A stretch of DNA of 64,000 nt from Tateyamaria sp. ANG-S1 (GTDB lineage Bacteria; Pseudomonadota; Alphaproteobacteria; Rhodobacterales; Rhodobacteraceae), in contig NZ_JWLL01000005.1 of NCBI RefSeq assembly GCF_000814025.1, forward strand, positions 186,001-250,000, in the 5' to 3' direction. Positions 35,004-43,180 of this stretch are shown here, piece after piece (position 1 is the first letter of the stretch; every line of letters begins with the position of its first letter). The position numbers and the translations under genes were made by a program. The notes beneath the pieces were generated by a model, which did no database searches, had not been told where the DNA came from, and was given only the letters and a program-made list of their open reading frames with translations.

Positions 35004-36911
35004 ATGTTAAACCTGCTCAAGTCGCTGACGCGAACGCAGAAAAGAAATATTTTCGTCGCGATCGACACAGGGCTTATTCCCGCCGCACTTTTGTTTGCGT
35101 TCAGCCTGGACATGTCCACACAGACCGCGTGGGACAGCTTCATCGCGTACCTTCCCGTACTGCCCTATCTGCTGGTGGTGTCCGTGGCACTGTCGCTGTG
35201 GCTGTGCATCTCGTCATCCACGCTGAACGAATACGATACGGGATCCATCGGCCGCACAGGGGTCTTTGCCGGCCTTTTGGCCATGACGTCGGCCTTGCTG
35301 ACAACAGCCGCAAACATGCCGCTGCCGCTGTCAACGCAGATCACGTTCGGCATATCATTCTTCGTGTTCTCGATCATGAGTAGGGCAGTCCTTTTGCAGG
35401 TCGTACTGGCCATCTACCGCAAAGGCACCGACCGCTGCCGCGTTCTGATCTATGGCGCCGGGACCACGGGCATGCAGCTTGTGTCGGCCCTGCGAAGCCA
35501 TGAACAGATCGAACCGGTGGCCTTTGTAGACGACAACCAGGCGCTTCAGGGTGTCAGCGTCCTTCGCCTGCCGGTCTACAGCCCCGTCCGGATCGCTGAA
35601 ATCGTGGCCGAAGGGCGCATTGACCGCGTCCTTCTCGCGATCCCGTCGCAAAGTCACCCGAAACAGATGCAGATCGCCCGCCGCCTGCAAAAGATGGGGC
35701 TTGAGGTTCAAACACTGCCCTCCTTCTCGCAACTGATCGGGGAAGAGGCGCTTTTGGACAAACTGACGCCAGTCAACGCGCGCAACTTCCTGGGCCGGGA
35801 CGAGGTAATCAAACCGCGGCACGGCGGTGGCGAAGCCTATGCAGGGCGTCGCGTGCTGATCTCCGGTGCAGGCGGCTCCATCGGCTCGGAACTCAGCCGT
35901 CAGGTGCTTGAGTACCATCCGGAAAAGATCGTTCTTTATGAACTCAGCGAACTGGCCCTGTACCAGATCCATCAGGAATTGGCGCAGCTTGCCGAAGGCA
36001 GCAATATCGAGATCGTTCCGCTTCTGGGCTCCGTGACCGACGCGCGCCAAGTGCGCCGCGTGCTTGCCGACCACGAGATCGAAGTCGTGCTGCACGCCGC
36101 CGCCTACAAGCACGTGCCGCTGGTCGAATACAATCCACTGGCCGGGCTCGCCAACAACGCGCTTGGCACACAGACCCTTGTTACCGAAGCGGCCGAGGCG
36201 GGCGTGGAACGCTTCATGCTGATCTCTTCGGACAAGGCAGTACGCCCCACGAACATGATGGGCGCGTCAAAACGGCTGGCCGAACTGGTGGTGCAGGACA
36301 TCGCCAATCGCGTCGCCGCACCCAAGGGTCTGAAATTCTCCATCGTCCGGTTCGGCAACGTATTGGGGTCGTCCGGTTCGGTCGTGCCACTGTTTCAGGA
36401 ACAATTGCGCCGCGGCGGGCCGCTGACTGTCACCCACCGCGAGGTCGAACGCTACTTCATGACGGTGCAAGAGGCCGTCAACCTTGTGCTGCGGGCGGGG
36501 TCCATGGCCAAGGGCGGCGAAGTCTTCGTGCTCGACATGGGCAAACCGGTGAAAATCGAACAGCTCGCGCGCCAGGTCATCGAAAGCGCCGGGTTCACCG
36601 TCCGCGATGCGCAAAACCCGGATGGCGATATCGAGATCGAGTTCACAGGCCTGCGCCCGGGCGAGAAGATGACCGAGGAACTGACCATCAGCGGTACCCA
36701 AGTGGGCACTGGCCACAAAAAGATTTTCTTCACAAACGAAGAGTCCCTGAGCGAGATCGAAGTGGCGTCAGCGATGCGCTCCCTCCGCCACGCGCTGGCC
36801 GCCAGCGACGAAGCCGCCGCACGCGCCACAGTCAAGCGTTGGGTCGAAGGGTACAATACGCCCAAAGAAACAGCAGACGGCACCCGCGAAGCCATATCGC
36901 CTGTATCTTGA
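35004..36911 (+). CDS. Polysaccharide biosynthesis nucleotide-sugar dehydratase (CapD/WbpM/PglF type)
   Basis: This is a membrane-anchored 4,6-dehydratase of 635 residues. Four N-terminal membrane segments are followed by a CoA-binding-like domain (CRVLIYGAGTTGMQLVSAL). The catalytic Rossmann domain then reads GRRVLISGAGGSIGSELS, with LHAAAYKHVPLVE. LISSDKAVRPTNMMGASKR carries the Met-x-x-x-Lys variant typical of this group, and LRPGEKMTEELTI is near the C-terminus. The product is probably a UDP-4-keto-6-deoxy sugar. The ATG at 35004 follows AAGGGGGC. Confidence 0.92.
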   Translation: MLNLLKSLTRTQKRNIFVAIDTGLIPAALLFAFSLDMSTQTAWDSFIAYLPVLPYLLVVSVALSLWLCISSSTLNEYDTGSIGRTGVFAGLLAMTSALLTTAANMPLPLSTQITFGISFFVFSIMSRAVLLQVVLAIYRKGTDRCRVLIYGAGTTGMQLVSALRSHEQIEPVAFVDDNQALQGVSVLRLPVYSPVRIAEIVAEGRIDRVLLAIPSQSHPKQMQIARRLQKMGLEVQTLPSFSQLIGEEALLDKLTPVNARNFLGRDEVIKPRHGGGEAYAGRRVLISGAGGSIGSELSRQVLEYHPEKIVLYELSELALYQIHQELAQLAEGSNIEIVPLLGSVTDARQVRRVLADHEIEVVLHAAAYKHVPLVEYNPLAGLANNALGTQTLVTEAAEAGVERFMLISSDKAVRPTNMMGASKRLAELVVQDIANRVAAPKGLKFSIVRFGNVLGSSGSVVPLFQEQLRRGGPLTVTHREVERYFMTVQEAVNLVLRAGSMAKGGEVFVLDMGKPVKIEQLARQVIESAGFTVRDAQNPDGDIEIEFTGLRPGEKMTEELTISGTQVGTGHKKIFFTNEESLSEIEVASAMRSLRHALAASDEAAARATVKRWVEGYNTPKETADGTREAISPVS

Positions 36912-37020
36912 AAGCCGCGCTTTTCCGCTAGTTTGGACCACTTCGGTCAGCAAGATTGTGTAACGCATACGCCCATGTTTAATGGCGCTAATGATTTAAG
37001 AATGACCGGACAGTGAACTC

Positions 37021-39192
37021 ATGCCTTTGCGGATAAGATCGCGTGTTTTGGCCGGCCTAGGTGGCCTGTCTGTTGCCCTCAGCCTGACAACGCACTCCGC
37101 CACGGCTCAGAACAGCAACAAACCGCCGGTCATCACGTCTGCACCGACACTGAACTTCTACGGGTTGCCGGGGCTGGTCGATACGCCGTCAGCCGAACCG
37201 CTGCCCGATGGTCAACTGGCCCTTGGCATTTCCCATTTCGGCGGCCAGACACGGACGACCCTGTCCTTCCAGTTTTCACCGCGGATCACCGCCAGCTTTC
37301 GCTATATCGGTATCCAGGATTGGAACTCTGACGGGTTTGAAACCTACCGGGACCGCAGCTTCGACTTCCGCTACCTGCTGCTGAAGGAACGGCAATACCG
37401 CCCGGCAGTCAGCATCGGCCTGCAGGACTTTGCGGGCACCGGCATCTACGCAGGCGAATATATCGTCGCGACCAAGAACTTTATCCGGCCCTTCCGCCTT
37501 CCTGGCCGGGCCAAGGTCACAGCCGGTCTGGGGTGGGGGCGGCTTGGGTCCTCCGGATCCATCGGGTCGCCGCTTGGCGCCGACCGCCCCGCGTTCGATC
37601 CGGGCGGGACCGGCGGCGAACTGGCGACGGACCAGTGGTTTCGTGGCCCCGTCTCTCCCTTCGGCGGGATCGAATGGCAATATAACGACCGGCTTGGCTT
37701 CAAGCTTGAGTACTCGCCCGACGCCTACGTCGCCGAAACCTCCCGCGGCGTGTTTGAACGTGACTCCCGTGTCAACTTCGGGGTCGAGTACCAGTGGACT
37801 AATGCGATCCGTCTCGGCGCGTATTACCTCTACGGCTCCGAGATCGGCGTAAACGCCCAGATTCAGTTCAACCCCAAGCAGCCCGCCACACCCTTCACGC
37901 TTGCCGGTCCCCGGCCCATCATCGTGCGCCCCTCGCGCGAGGCCAATCCGCAATCCTACGACACGGCCTGGGCTGCCTCCCAAAGCTCACCGATGATCAT
38001 TCGGGATGTGGTCGAACCCGAATTGACCGAGGACGGCATCCGGCTCGAAAGCCTGCATGTCACCGCCAACCGGGCCGAGGCGCGGGTGTCCAGCACACGT
38101 TACGCCAACCTCGCCATCGTTGTTGGCCGGACAGCCCGGGCACTGGCGCGGCAATTGCCGCCCTCCGTCGAGGTCTTTGATATCGTTCTGATGAACGAAG
38201 GGCTCGCGATGTCCACGACGACCATCGCACGCCGGGACCTCGAAACGCTCGAATTCCGGCCCAACGCGGCCAATGCATTGCTCGCATCATCGGAAATCTC
38301 GGACGCGCCGCCACGCCCTGCGGACGGTGCGATCGACGGAACACTGGCCTATCCCCGGTTCAGCTACTCGCTCGGCCCATTCCTGCGGCCCAGCTACTTC
38401 GACCCAGACCGGCCCGTGCGGTTCGACGTGGGCGTCGCGGCATCGGCGCAGTACCGCTTTGCACCGGGCTGGCTCGTCAGTGGTGAAGTGCGGCACCGGC
38501 TCGCGGGCAATATCGACAGCGGGCGCGAATCCAACTCGGTTCTGCCGCGCGTCCGCACCGATGCGCTGCTCTATGCCCAGGCCGCTGACACGACCATTGA
38601 AAACCTGTTCGTGTCGCGCCAGTGGAAAACCGGCAAGAACACATATGCCCGGCTCACCGCAGGCTACCTTGAACAGTTCTTTGGGGGCGTATCGGCCGAA
38701 TTCCTCTGGAAACCGGCCACCAGCCGCCTCGGCATCGGGGTCGAGGCAAACTACGTCAAACAGCGCGAGTTCGAGCAGCGGTTCGGCTTCCAGGACTACG
38801 AAGTCGCAACCGGCCACATCTCGGCCTACTACGACATCGGCAAAGGGTACTATGGCCAGGTCGATGTCGGTCGCTACCTCGCCGGCGACGTGGGCGCGAC
38901 CTTTACGCTTGAACGCCAGTTTGCAAACGGCTGGCGCGTCGGCGGGTTCTTCACCCTGACCGACGTCAGTTCCGAAGAGTTCGGCGAAGGCTCGTTCGAC
39001 AAAGGGATCAACATCACGATCCCGACCAGCTGGTTCATCGGACAACCAAGCCGCCAAACAGTCTCGACCACGATCCGCCCCGTGCAACGGGACGGCGGCG
39101 CACGGCTCAGCGTGTCGGGGCGCCTCTATGAACAAATCCGCAGCGGTCACATCACCGACCTGAACGGAGACTGGGGAAGGGTCTGGGAATGA
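37021..39192 (+). CDS. YjbH-like outer-membrane exopolysaccharide protein
   Basis: This is a 723-residue exported protein with an N-terminal signal sequence ending HSATAQ. It carries the start of the YjbH domain, NFYGLPGLVDTPSAEPLPDG. Long alternating strands with many aromatic residues, for example SFRYIGIQDWNSDG and YAGEYIVATKNFIRPF, indicate an outer-membrane beta-barrel. In E. coli YjbH belongs to the yjbEFGH operon linked to exopolysaccharide production. It overlaps the YjbF-like gene by 4 bases and lies 109 bases after the CapD-like gene. It may export or modify the polymer; its precise role is not established. Confidence 0.88.
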   Translation: MPLRIRSRVLAGLGGLSVALSLTTHSATAQNSNKPPVITSAPTLNFYGLPGLVDTPSAEPLPDGQLALGISHFGGQTRTTLSFQFSPRITASFRYIGIQDWNSDGFETYRDRSFDFRYLLLKERQYRPAVSIGLQDFAGTGIYAGEYIVATKNFIRPFRLPGRAKVTAGLGWGRLGSSGSIGSPLGADRPAFDPGGTGGELATDQWFRGPVSPFGGIEWQYNDRLGFKLEYSPDAYVAETSRGVFERDSRVNFGVEYQWTNAIRLGAYYLYGSEIGVNAQIQFNPKQPATPFTLAGPRPIIVRPSREANPQSYDTAWAASQSSPMIIRDVVEPELTEDGIRLESLHVTANRAEARVSSTRYANLAIVVGRTARALARQLPPSVEVFDIVLMNEGLAMSTTTIARRDLETLEFRPNAANALLASSEISDAPPRPADGAIDGTLAYPRFSYSLGPFLRPSYFDPDRPVRFDVGVAASAQYRFAPGWLVSGEVRHRLAGNIDSGRESNSVLPRVRTDALLYAQAADTTIENLFVSRQWKTGKNTYARLTAGYLEQFFGGVSAEFLWKPATSRLGIGVEANYVKQREFEQRFGFQDYEVATGHISAYYDIGKGYYGQVDVGRYLAGDVGATFTLERQFANGWRVGGFFTLTDVSSEEFGEGSFDKGINITIPTSWFIGQPSRQTVSTTIRPVQRDGGARLSVSGRLYEQIRSGHITDLNGDWGRVWE

Positions 39193-39878
39193 TGAAACGG
39201 CTGACATCCCTGGCACTTTGCGCTGTGCTGCTGGTTGCCGGTTGCTCTGGTGGCACCGACGAACAGAACACGCAGGCCAGCAAGTTCAGAACACTGTTCG
39301 ACGCCTATCGCGAAAGCCGACAGGCCGAGGCGCAACCCGCCCCGCAATTGACACCGGCCCTGATCGCAAGCCTGACAGTGCCTGCGCTCGAAGTGACCAT
39401 CGAAAACCGCGACGCATCCGCGTTTCTGGTCCCGTTCTCTGACCGGCGCGATGCAGGCCCCGGCACTCTGCGGACATGGCGCAGCGCCAATGACGTACAG
39501 ATCACGCTGCGCAGCGGGGTGATCGCGGCAACACGCGGCACCGCATATGACATAGGATCAGTAGACGCTGACACAGCCGTCAAGGCGATCCAACAGCGCA
39601 CGCCGATCTCGGGCAAGCACACGCTTTACGTCAAGAATGGCAACAACGGCATCGATGAAATCCCGCTGGATTGCGAAATGCGCACGGCTGGGAACGAGGA
39701 TCTGGTGATTGTCGGCAGGTCCTTCCCCGTCGTTCATTTGCAAGAGAATTGCACGGGCTGGAAAGGCGTGGTCGCATTTGACTACTGGGTGGATCGCCGC
39801 GACTCCACCGTGTGGCAAACCCGGCAATGGTCCGGCCCGGAACTGGGTTACGTCCGGACCCGTTTGCTGAAAAAGTGA
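39189..39878 (+). CDS. YjbF/GfcB-like outer-membrane lipoprotein
   Basis: This is a 229-residue lipoprotein. The signal MMKRLTSLALCAVLLVAGCS ends with a lipobox, LVAG-Cys. The mature part carries YjbF/GfcB family features: LRTWRSANDVQITLRSGVIA, then ATRGTAYDI and GWKGVVAFDYWVDRRDSTVW at the C-terminus. GfcB/YjbF proteins accompany exopolysaccharide and group 4 capsule export systems. The gene starts within the YjbH stop (ATGA). Confidence 0.88.
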   Translation: MMKRLTSLALCAVLLVAGCSGGTDEQNTQASKFRTLFDAYRESRQAEAQPAPQLTPALIASLTVPALEVTIENRDASAFLVPFSDRRDAGPGTLRTWRSANDVQITLRSGVIAATRGTAYDIGSVDADTAVKAIQQRTPISGKHTLYVKNGNNGIDEIPLDCEMRTAGNEDLVIVGRSFPVVHLQENCTGWKGVVAFDYWVDRRDSTVWQTRQWSGPELGYVRTRLLKK

Positions 39879-39994
39879 TCAGCTTTCCGCGGTGCAGCAA
39901 AAATGTATCGGAAAAGGGAGCAGAACGGCGAAGTCGATTGTATTTTACCCGAAATTACCCTACCTACGAACATAGACGTTATAGGAGTCATATC

Positions 39995-40246
39995 ATGACC
40001 AATGCATTCAAACTGATTTCCGCAGCCGCTCTGGTTGCAGCTTCTTCCACAGCAGTTCTGGCGCAGGACGTACCTGTCAACTCGACCGTATCCGGTGGCC
40101 AAGGCGCCGAAATTCAGATCGGTCAGGGTGAAGCCGGTGCACTGGCAATCACGCCTGTTGCAGCAGCTGCAGTCTTCGCGATTGGCTTGGCCATCGCGGC
40201 TGGTGGTTCGTCGTCCTCGACAACAACCACTGGCCCAAGCAACTGA
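39995..40246 (+). CDS. YjbE-like small secreted protein, copy 1
   Basis: This is an 83-residue protein with a Sec signal peptide (MTNAFKLISAAALVAASSTA, cleavage near VLAQ-D). A short mature region follows, then a hydrophobic stretch (TPVAAAAVFAIGLAIAAGG) and a Ser/Thr tail SSSSTTTT. This layout matches E. coli YjbE/GfcA, whose function is unknown. The start follows ATAGGAGTCATATC. It lies 116 bases after the YjbF-like gene and ends before a strong terminator. It is the most divergent of three neighbouring genes, all exactly 252 bases long. Confidence 0.75.
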   Translation: MTNAFKLISAAALVAASSTAVLAQDVPVNSTVSGGQGAEIQIGQGEAGALAITPVAAAAVFAIGLAIAAGGSSSSTTTTGPSN

Positions 40247-40275
40247 TAACCAGCAGAAACTGCTGCGAAATTCTG

Positions 40276-40307
40276 AAAGGGTCCGCTTTGGCGGGCCCTT
40301 TCTTTTT
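40276..40307 (+). terminator. Rho-independent terminator after YjbE-like copy 1
   Basis: AAAGGGTCCGC pairs with GCGGGCCCTTT (11 pairs, one G-T) around a TTTG loop, followed by CTTTTT. It lies 30 bases after the stop codon. Confidence 0.92.
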
Positions 40308-40408
40308 AAGCGCCCGGCAACCGGATCAAGCAATCCGCAATCGCGTCCCACTTTCATGTAAATGGCTCCAAACCTTGCAATCTTCCGCCACTCGCAGGGC
40401 TTTAAACC

Positions 40409-40452
40409 GGCAAAGACCCTCCTGTCTTGGATGCTGCGGCGCAGCGGCATTG
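40409..40452 (+). repeat. Duplicated leader element, copy A
   Basis: This 44-base segment begins GGCAAAG and contains CCTCCTGTCT and ATGCTGC. It matches 35 of 44 positions with the segment at 40925-40968. Each copy ends exactly 64 bases before the following YjbE-like start. It is part of a 516-base tandem duplication and probably belongs to the promoter or 5' leader. Confidence 0.75.
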
Positions 40453-40515
40453 AATATCAGGCACCAGCATCAAATCTAACGGCTCCTCCTCTTTTAGCGG
40501 AAAGGCATTTTTCGA

Positions 40516-40767
40516 ATGATTCGCTCTCTCCTTGCTGCAGGTACGCTTGCTGTCGCATCGCTTGCGATGCCAGCCATCGCTCAAGACGCAGCTCAAACAC
40601 CGCCGCCGGGCCCGGCCGCCAATACTCCGCCGCCGGCAGAGGGCGGTCTGTTCGGCGGAACACTGACGCCAGCTGCAACCGCAGCCATTGTCGGTATCGG
40701 CATCGCCGTGATCGCCATCGCGTCAGACAGCAGCGACGGCACAACCACAACCACGACGACCCGGTAA
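40516..40767 (+). CDS. YjbE-like small secreted protein, copy 2
   Basis: This is an 83-residue protein. The signal peptide MIRSLLAAGTLAVASLAMPA ends near IAQ-D. A Pro-rich mature part (TPPPGPAANTPPPAEGG) leads to LFGGTLTP. A hydrophobic segment (AIVGIGIAVIAIA) and a tail of seven Thr and a final Arg follow. It shares the PPPGPA, PPPA and LFGG-x-LTP blocks with copy 3, showing a recent duplication. GGAAAGG lies about 10 bases before the ATG. Its own terminator follows, so it is probably transcribed separately from copy 1. Confidence 0.75.
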   Translation: MIRSLLAAGTLAVASLAMPAIAQDAAQTPPPGPAANTPPPAEGGLFGGTLTPAATAAIVGIGIAVIAIASDSSDGTTTTTTTR

Positions 40768-40793
40768 CACACATCTGAGTTTTCGAGGGTTTT

Positions 40794-40826
40794 AAAGGGC
40801 TTGCTTCGGCAGGCCCTTTTTCTTTT
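40794..40826 (+). terminator. Rho-independent terminator after YjbE-like copy 2
   Basis: AAAGGGCTTGC pairs with GCAGGCCCTTT (11 pairs, one G-T) closed by a TTCG tetraloop and followed by TTCTTTT. It lies 27 bases after the stop and resembles the terminator after copy 1. Confidence 0.93.
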
Positions 40827-40924
40827 CGCATAACATGCGGATCGCGCAACATCCAATAGCGTCCCACCGCCACGCGAAAAACGCAGTTGCATGCGGTGTT
40901 CTGCTACGCACATCAGGCAAAAAC

Positions 40925-40968
40925 GGCAAAGTGCCTCCTGTCTCAAATGCTGCAGCGCGGCACCATTG
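40925..40968 (+). repeat. Duplicated leader element, copy B
   Basis: This is the second copy of the 44-base element, 516 bases downstream of copy A and 64 bases before the start of YjbE-like copy 3. A second shared block, GCGTCCCAC, occurs at 40343-40351 and 40859-40867, also 516 bases apart. The whole interval, not just the gene, was therefore duplicated. Confidence 0.75.
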
Positions 40969-41031
40969 CGCAATACCCATGGTCACGAAAGCTAAGGACA
41001 CCTTGTAACCAACCGGAAAGGTATCCGCAGA

Positions 41032-41283
41032 ATGCTTCGCACCTTCTTTGCTACAACCGCTCTGGCCCTCTCAAGTCTTGCCGTGCCCGCTGCGGCTCAA
41101 ACCGCGGGGCCTCCTCCCGGACCTGCAACAACCTCCCCCCCTCCCGCAGCTGGCAAAGCGCTGTTCGGTGGTAAACTCACGCCTCCGCCATCGCCATCGG
41201 TGATCGGCGCCGGACTTGCTGTTGCAAGTACCACGACCACGACAGGCACGGGGACAACAACGACAACCGGCACATCACCGTAA
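41032..41283 (+). CDS. YjbE-like small secreted protein, copy 3
   Basis: This is an 83-residue protein with signal peptide MLRTFFATTALALSSLAVPA (cleavage near AAQ-T). A Pro-rich part GPPPGPATTSPPPAAGK and LFGGKLTPPPSP follow, with a shortened hydrophobic segment and a long Thr/Gly tail. GGAAAGG precedes the start by about 10 bases. No terminator of its own is seen; the converging glutathione peroxidase gene ends 10 bases later. Function is unknown. The family context (YjbE) suggests an exopolysaccharide-linked matrix or surface peptide. Confidence 0.75.
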   Translation: MLRTFFATTALALSSLAVPAAAQTAGPPPGPATTSPPPAAGKALFGGKLTPPPSPSVIGAGLAVASTTTTTGTGTTTTTGTSP

Positions 41284-41292
41284 GACTACCTA

Positions 41293-41817
41293 TCACTCAC
41301 GGTTCAGTTCTGACTCGATGGCGCGGCGCACAGATCGCGACATCGGGGCAGACTGTGCGCCCCAGGTTTCCACAACCTGGCCGTCCGCGCCCAGCAGCAC
41401 CTTGTTGAAGTTCCAGCGCGGCACAAACCCAGTCTGATCCTTGATGGACTGGTAAAAGGGATGCGCATCGCTGCCCTTGACCGGCAGGATGTCTGTCATC
41501 GGCATGTCCAGCCCAAAGGCGATATCGCAGAACTCCCGCACGTCCTCCGCGCTGTCCAACTCCTGCCGGAAGGTATCAGAGGGCACAGCCAGCACAACCA
41601 ACCCACGATCGCGGTAGGTGTCGTAAAGCACCTGCAGATCCTCGTATTGCCGCGTGAACGCACATTGCGACGCGGTGTTGACCACCAATACCGGTTGCCC
41701 CGCCCAGTCCGACATCTCCAGCGTTCCGCCATCAATCGACGGAAAGCTGACATCGCGCAGACCTGCCTGCGCCATCTGGCCCACAAGCAGTCCAAGCAGA
41801 ATGAAAAAAGCGCGCAC
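41293..41817 (-). CDS. Glutathione peroxidase family protein, exported
   Basis: This is a 174-residue thiol peroxidase. An N-terminal signal-like sequence (MRAFFILLGLLVGQMAQA) indicates a periplasmic location, unlike cytoplasmic BtuE. The peroxidatic Cys is in VVNTASQCAFTRQYEDLQ, and the conserved Trp-Asn is in PRWNFNKVLLGADG. The usual CNQFGGQEP block is changed to VPSDTFRQELDSAED. The reductant may be thioredoxin or glutathione. It is divergent from msrBA, another oxidative-damage unit. Confidence 0.87.
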   Translation of the reverse strand: MRAFFILLGLLVGQMAQAGLRDVSFPSIDGGTLEMSDWAGQPVLVVNTASQCAFTRQYEDLQVLYDTYRDRGLVVLAVPSDTFRQELDSAEDVREFCDIAFGLDMPMTDILPVKGSDAHPFYQSIKDQTGFVPRWNFNKVLLGADGQVVETWGAQSAPMSRSVRRAIESELNRE

Positions 41818-41932
41818 AGCATCCCCCCGTCAGGTTATGTTAAGGAGGTAGGGTGCAACGCCCCTGCGTCACGCCCTTTCATTTCTGCACACCCGCACCA
41901 CATAATGCCGAAACAGGATGGAACGGCAAACC

Positions 41933-42376
41933 ATGGCAAAATACACCAAGAACCCCGACGTGATCGCGACCCTGTCGCCCGAGGAATTCTATGTCACGCA
42001 GGAAAGCGGGACAGAGCGCCCAGGCACCGGCAAGCTCCTCCACAACAAGGAACCGGGGATCTATGTCGACATCGTCTCGGGCGAGCCGCTGTTCGCGTCC
42101 TCCGACAAATACGAAAGCGGGTGCGGCTGGCCCTCGTTCACCAAACCCATCGACAATGTCACCGAACACCACGACGCCAGCCACGGCATGATCCGCACCG
42201 AAGTGCGCAGCAAATACGGCGACAGCCACCTCGGCCACGTCTTCCCAGACGGCCCACGCGACCGTGGCGGCCTGCGCTATTGTATCAATTCGGCGTCACT
42301 GCGCTTCGTCCACCGTGACGACATGGAGGACGAAGGCTATGGTGAGTACCTGAACCAAGTGGAGGATGTAGCATGA
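41933..42376 (+). CDS. msrB: Peptide-methionine (R)-S-oxide reductase MsrB
   Basis: MsrB reduces the R form of methionine sulfoxide in proteins. About 147 residues follow the ATG at 41933; an in-frame ATG at 41918 is an alternative. The SelR-domain blocks are [29 protein letters not shown] and [13 protein letters not shown], with the catalytic Cys in the last. The two CxxC zinc pairs of the zinc-binding subgroup are absent, so this is the zinc-free type. The stop overlaps the msrA start by 4 bases. Confidence 0.93.
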   Translation: MAKYTKNPDVIATLSPEEFYVTQESGTERPGTGKLLHNKEPGIYVDIVSGEPLFASSDKYESGCGWPSFTKPIDNVTEHHDASHGMIRTEVRSKYGDSHLGHVFPDGPRDRGGLRYCINSASLRFVHRDDMEDEGYGEYLNQVEDVA

Positions 42377-42879
42377 GCGATCAACGCGCCGTACTGGCAG
42401 GCGGCTGTTTCTGGGGCATGCAGGACCTGATCCGCAAGAAACCGGGGGTCAAGGCAACGCGGGTGGGCTACACCGGCGGTGATGTCCCCAACGCCACCTA
42501 CCGCAACCATGGCACCCACGCCGAAGGGATCGAGATCATCTACGACCCCTCCGTCATCACCTACCGCGATCTTCTGGAGTTCTTCTTCCAGATCCACGAC
42601 CCCACCACACTGAACCGTCAGGGCAACGACGTCGGCCTCAGCTACCGCTCGGCCATCTACTACGTGGATGACGCCCAGAAACAGGTGGCAGAGGACACGA
42701 TCGCGGACGTCGAAGCCTCAGGCATCTGGCCCGGCAAAGTCGTGACCGAGGTTGAACCGGTCGGCGACTTCTGGGAGGCAGAGCCGGAACACCAAGACTA
42801 CCTCGAACGCTTCCCCAACGGCTACACCTGCCATTTCCCGCGCCCCAACTGGGTCCTTCCAAAACGCGCCGCAGAATAA
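42373..42879 (+). CDS. msrA: Peptide-methionine (S)-S-oxide reductase MsrA
   Basis: MsrA reduces the S form of methionine sulfoxide. The 168-residue protein has the catalytic motif [18 protein letters not shown] at about residues 9-26, then [20 protein letters not shown] and [18 protein letters not shown], and [17 protein letters not shown] near the C-terminus. It is coupled to msrB by a 4-base overlap, giving repair of both sulfoxide forms from one message. Confidence 0.94.
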   Translation: MSDQRAVLAGGCFWGMQDLIRKKPGVKATRVGYTGGDVPNATYRNHGTHAEGIEIIYDPSVITYRDLLEFFFQIHDPTTLNRQGNDVGLSYRSAIYYVDDAQKQVAEDTIADVEASGIWPGKVVTEVEPVGDFWEAEPEHQDYLERFPNGYTCHFPRPNWVLPKRAAE

Positions 42880-42949
42880 ATCTCGGAACAATCACCAGCG
42901 GCCCACGTTCTTTCTCCAAGACAGCAACCGATAGAGAAAGGACGAACAC

Positions 42950-43123
42950 ATGCTTGGTTGGGCACTGACCTTCCTGGTGATCGCCCTGATCGCTGGGCTT
43001 ATGGGCTTTGGCGGGATCGCCGGGGTCTCGGCTGGGATCGCACAGATCCTCTTCGTCATCTTCCTGATCCTCTTCGTGGTGGCTATGCTGGCCCGCGCCA
43101 TTCAGGGACGCCCCCCGATCTAG
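42950..43123 (+). CDS. DUF1328 (UPF0391) small membrane protein
   Basis: This 57-residue peptide begins [20 protein letters not shown]. It consists of two hydrophobic helices with the glycine-rich [20 protein letters not shown] junction, ending RAIQGRPPI. This is the UPF0391/YtjA family, found in inner membranes and of unknown function. AGAAAGGACG precedes the ATG. It lies 70 bases after msrA and is followed by a bidirectional terminator. Confidence 0.88.
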   Translation: MLGWALTFLVIALIAGLMGFGGIAGVSAGIAQILFVIFLILFVVAMLARAIQGRPPI

Positions 43124-43142
43124 GGCGACGACTAGAGATCGC

Positions 43143-43175
43143 AAAAAAGGGCGGGCCATTTGGCTCGCCTTTTTT
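43143..43175. terminator. Bidirectional rho-independent terminator
   Basis: A stem with A6 on the left and T6 on the right encloses a GC core (GGGCGGGCC against GGCTCGCC) with an ATTT loop. It lies between the DUF1328 gene and the converging hydantoinase gene, and can end transcription from both sides. Confidence 0.9.
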
Positions 43176-43180
43176 CATGC

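Noticed and set aside
40247-41031. CRISPR-like repeat array between the small secreted genes
   Set aside because: The repeated blocks occur only twice with a 516-base period and coding sequence in between; they reflect gene duplication.
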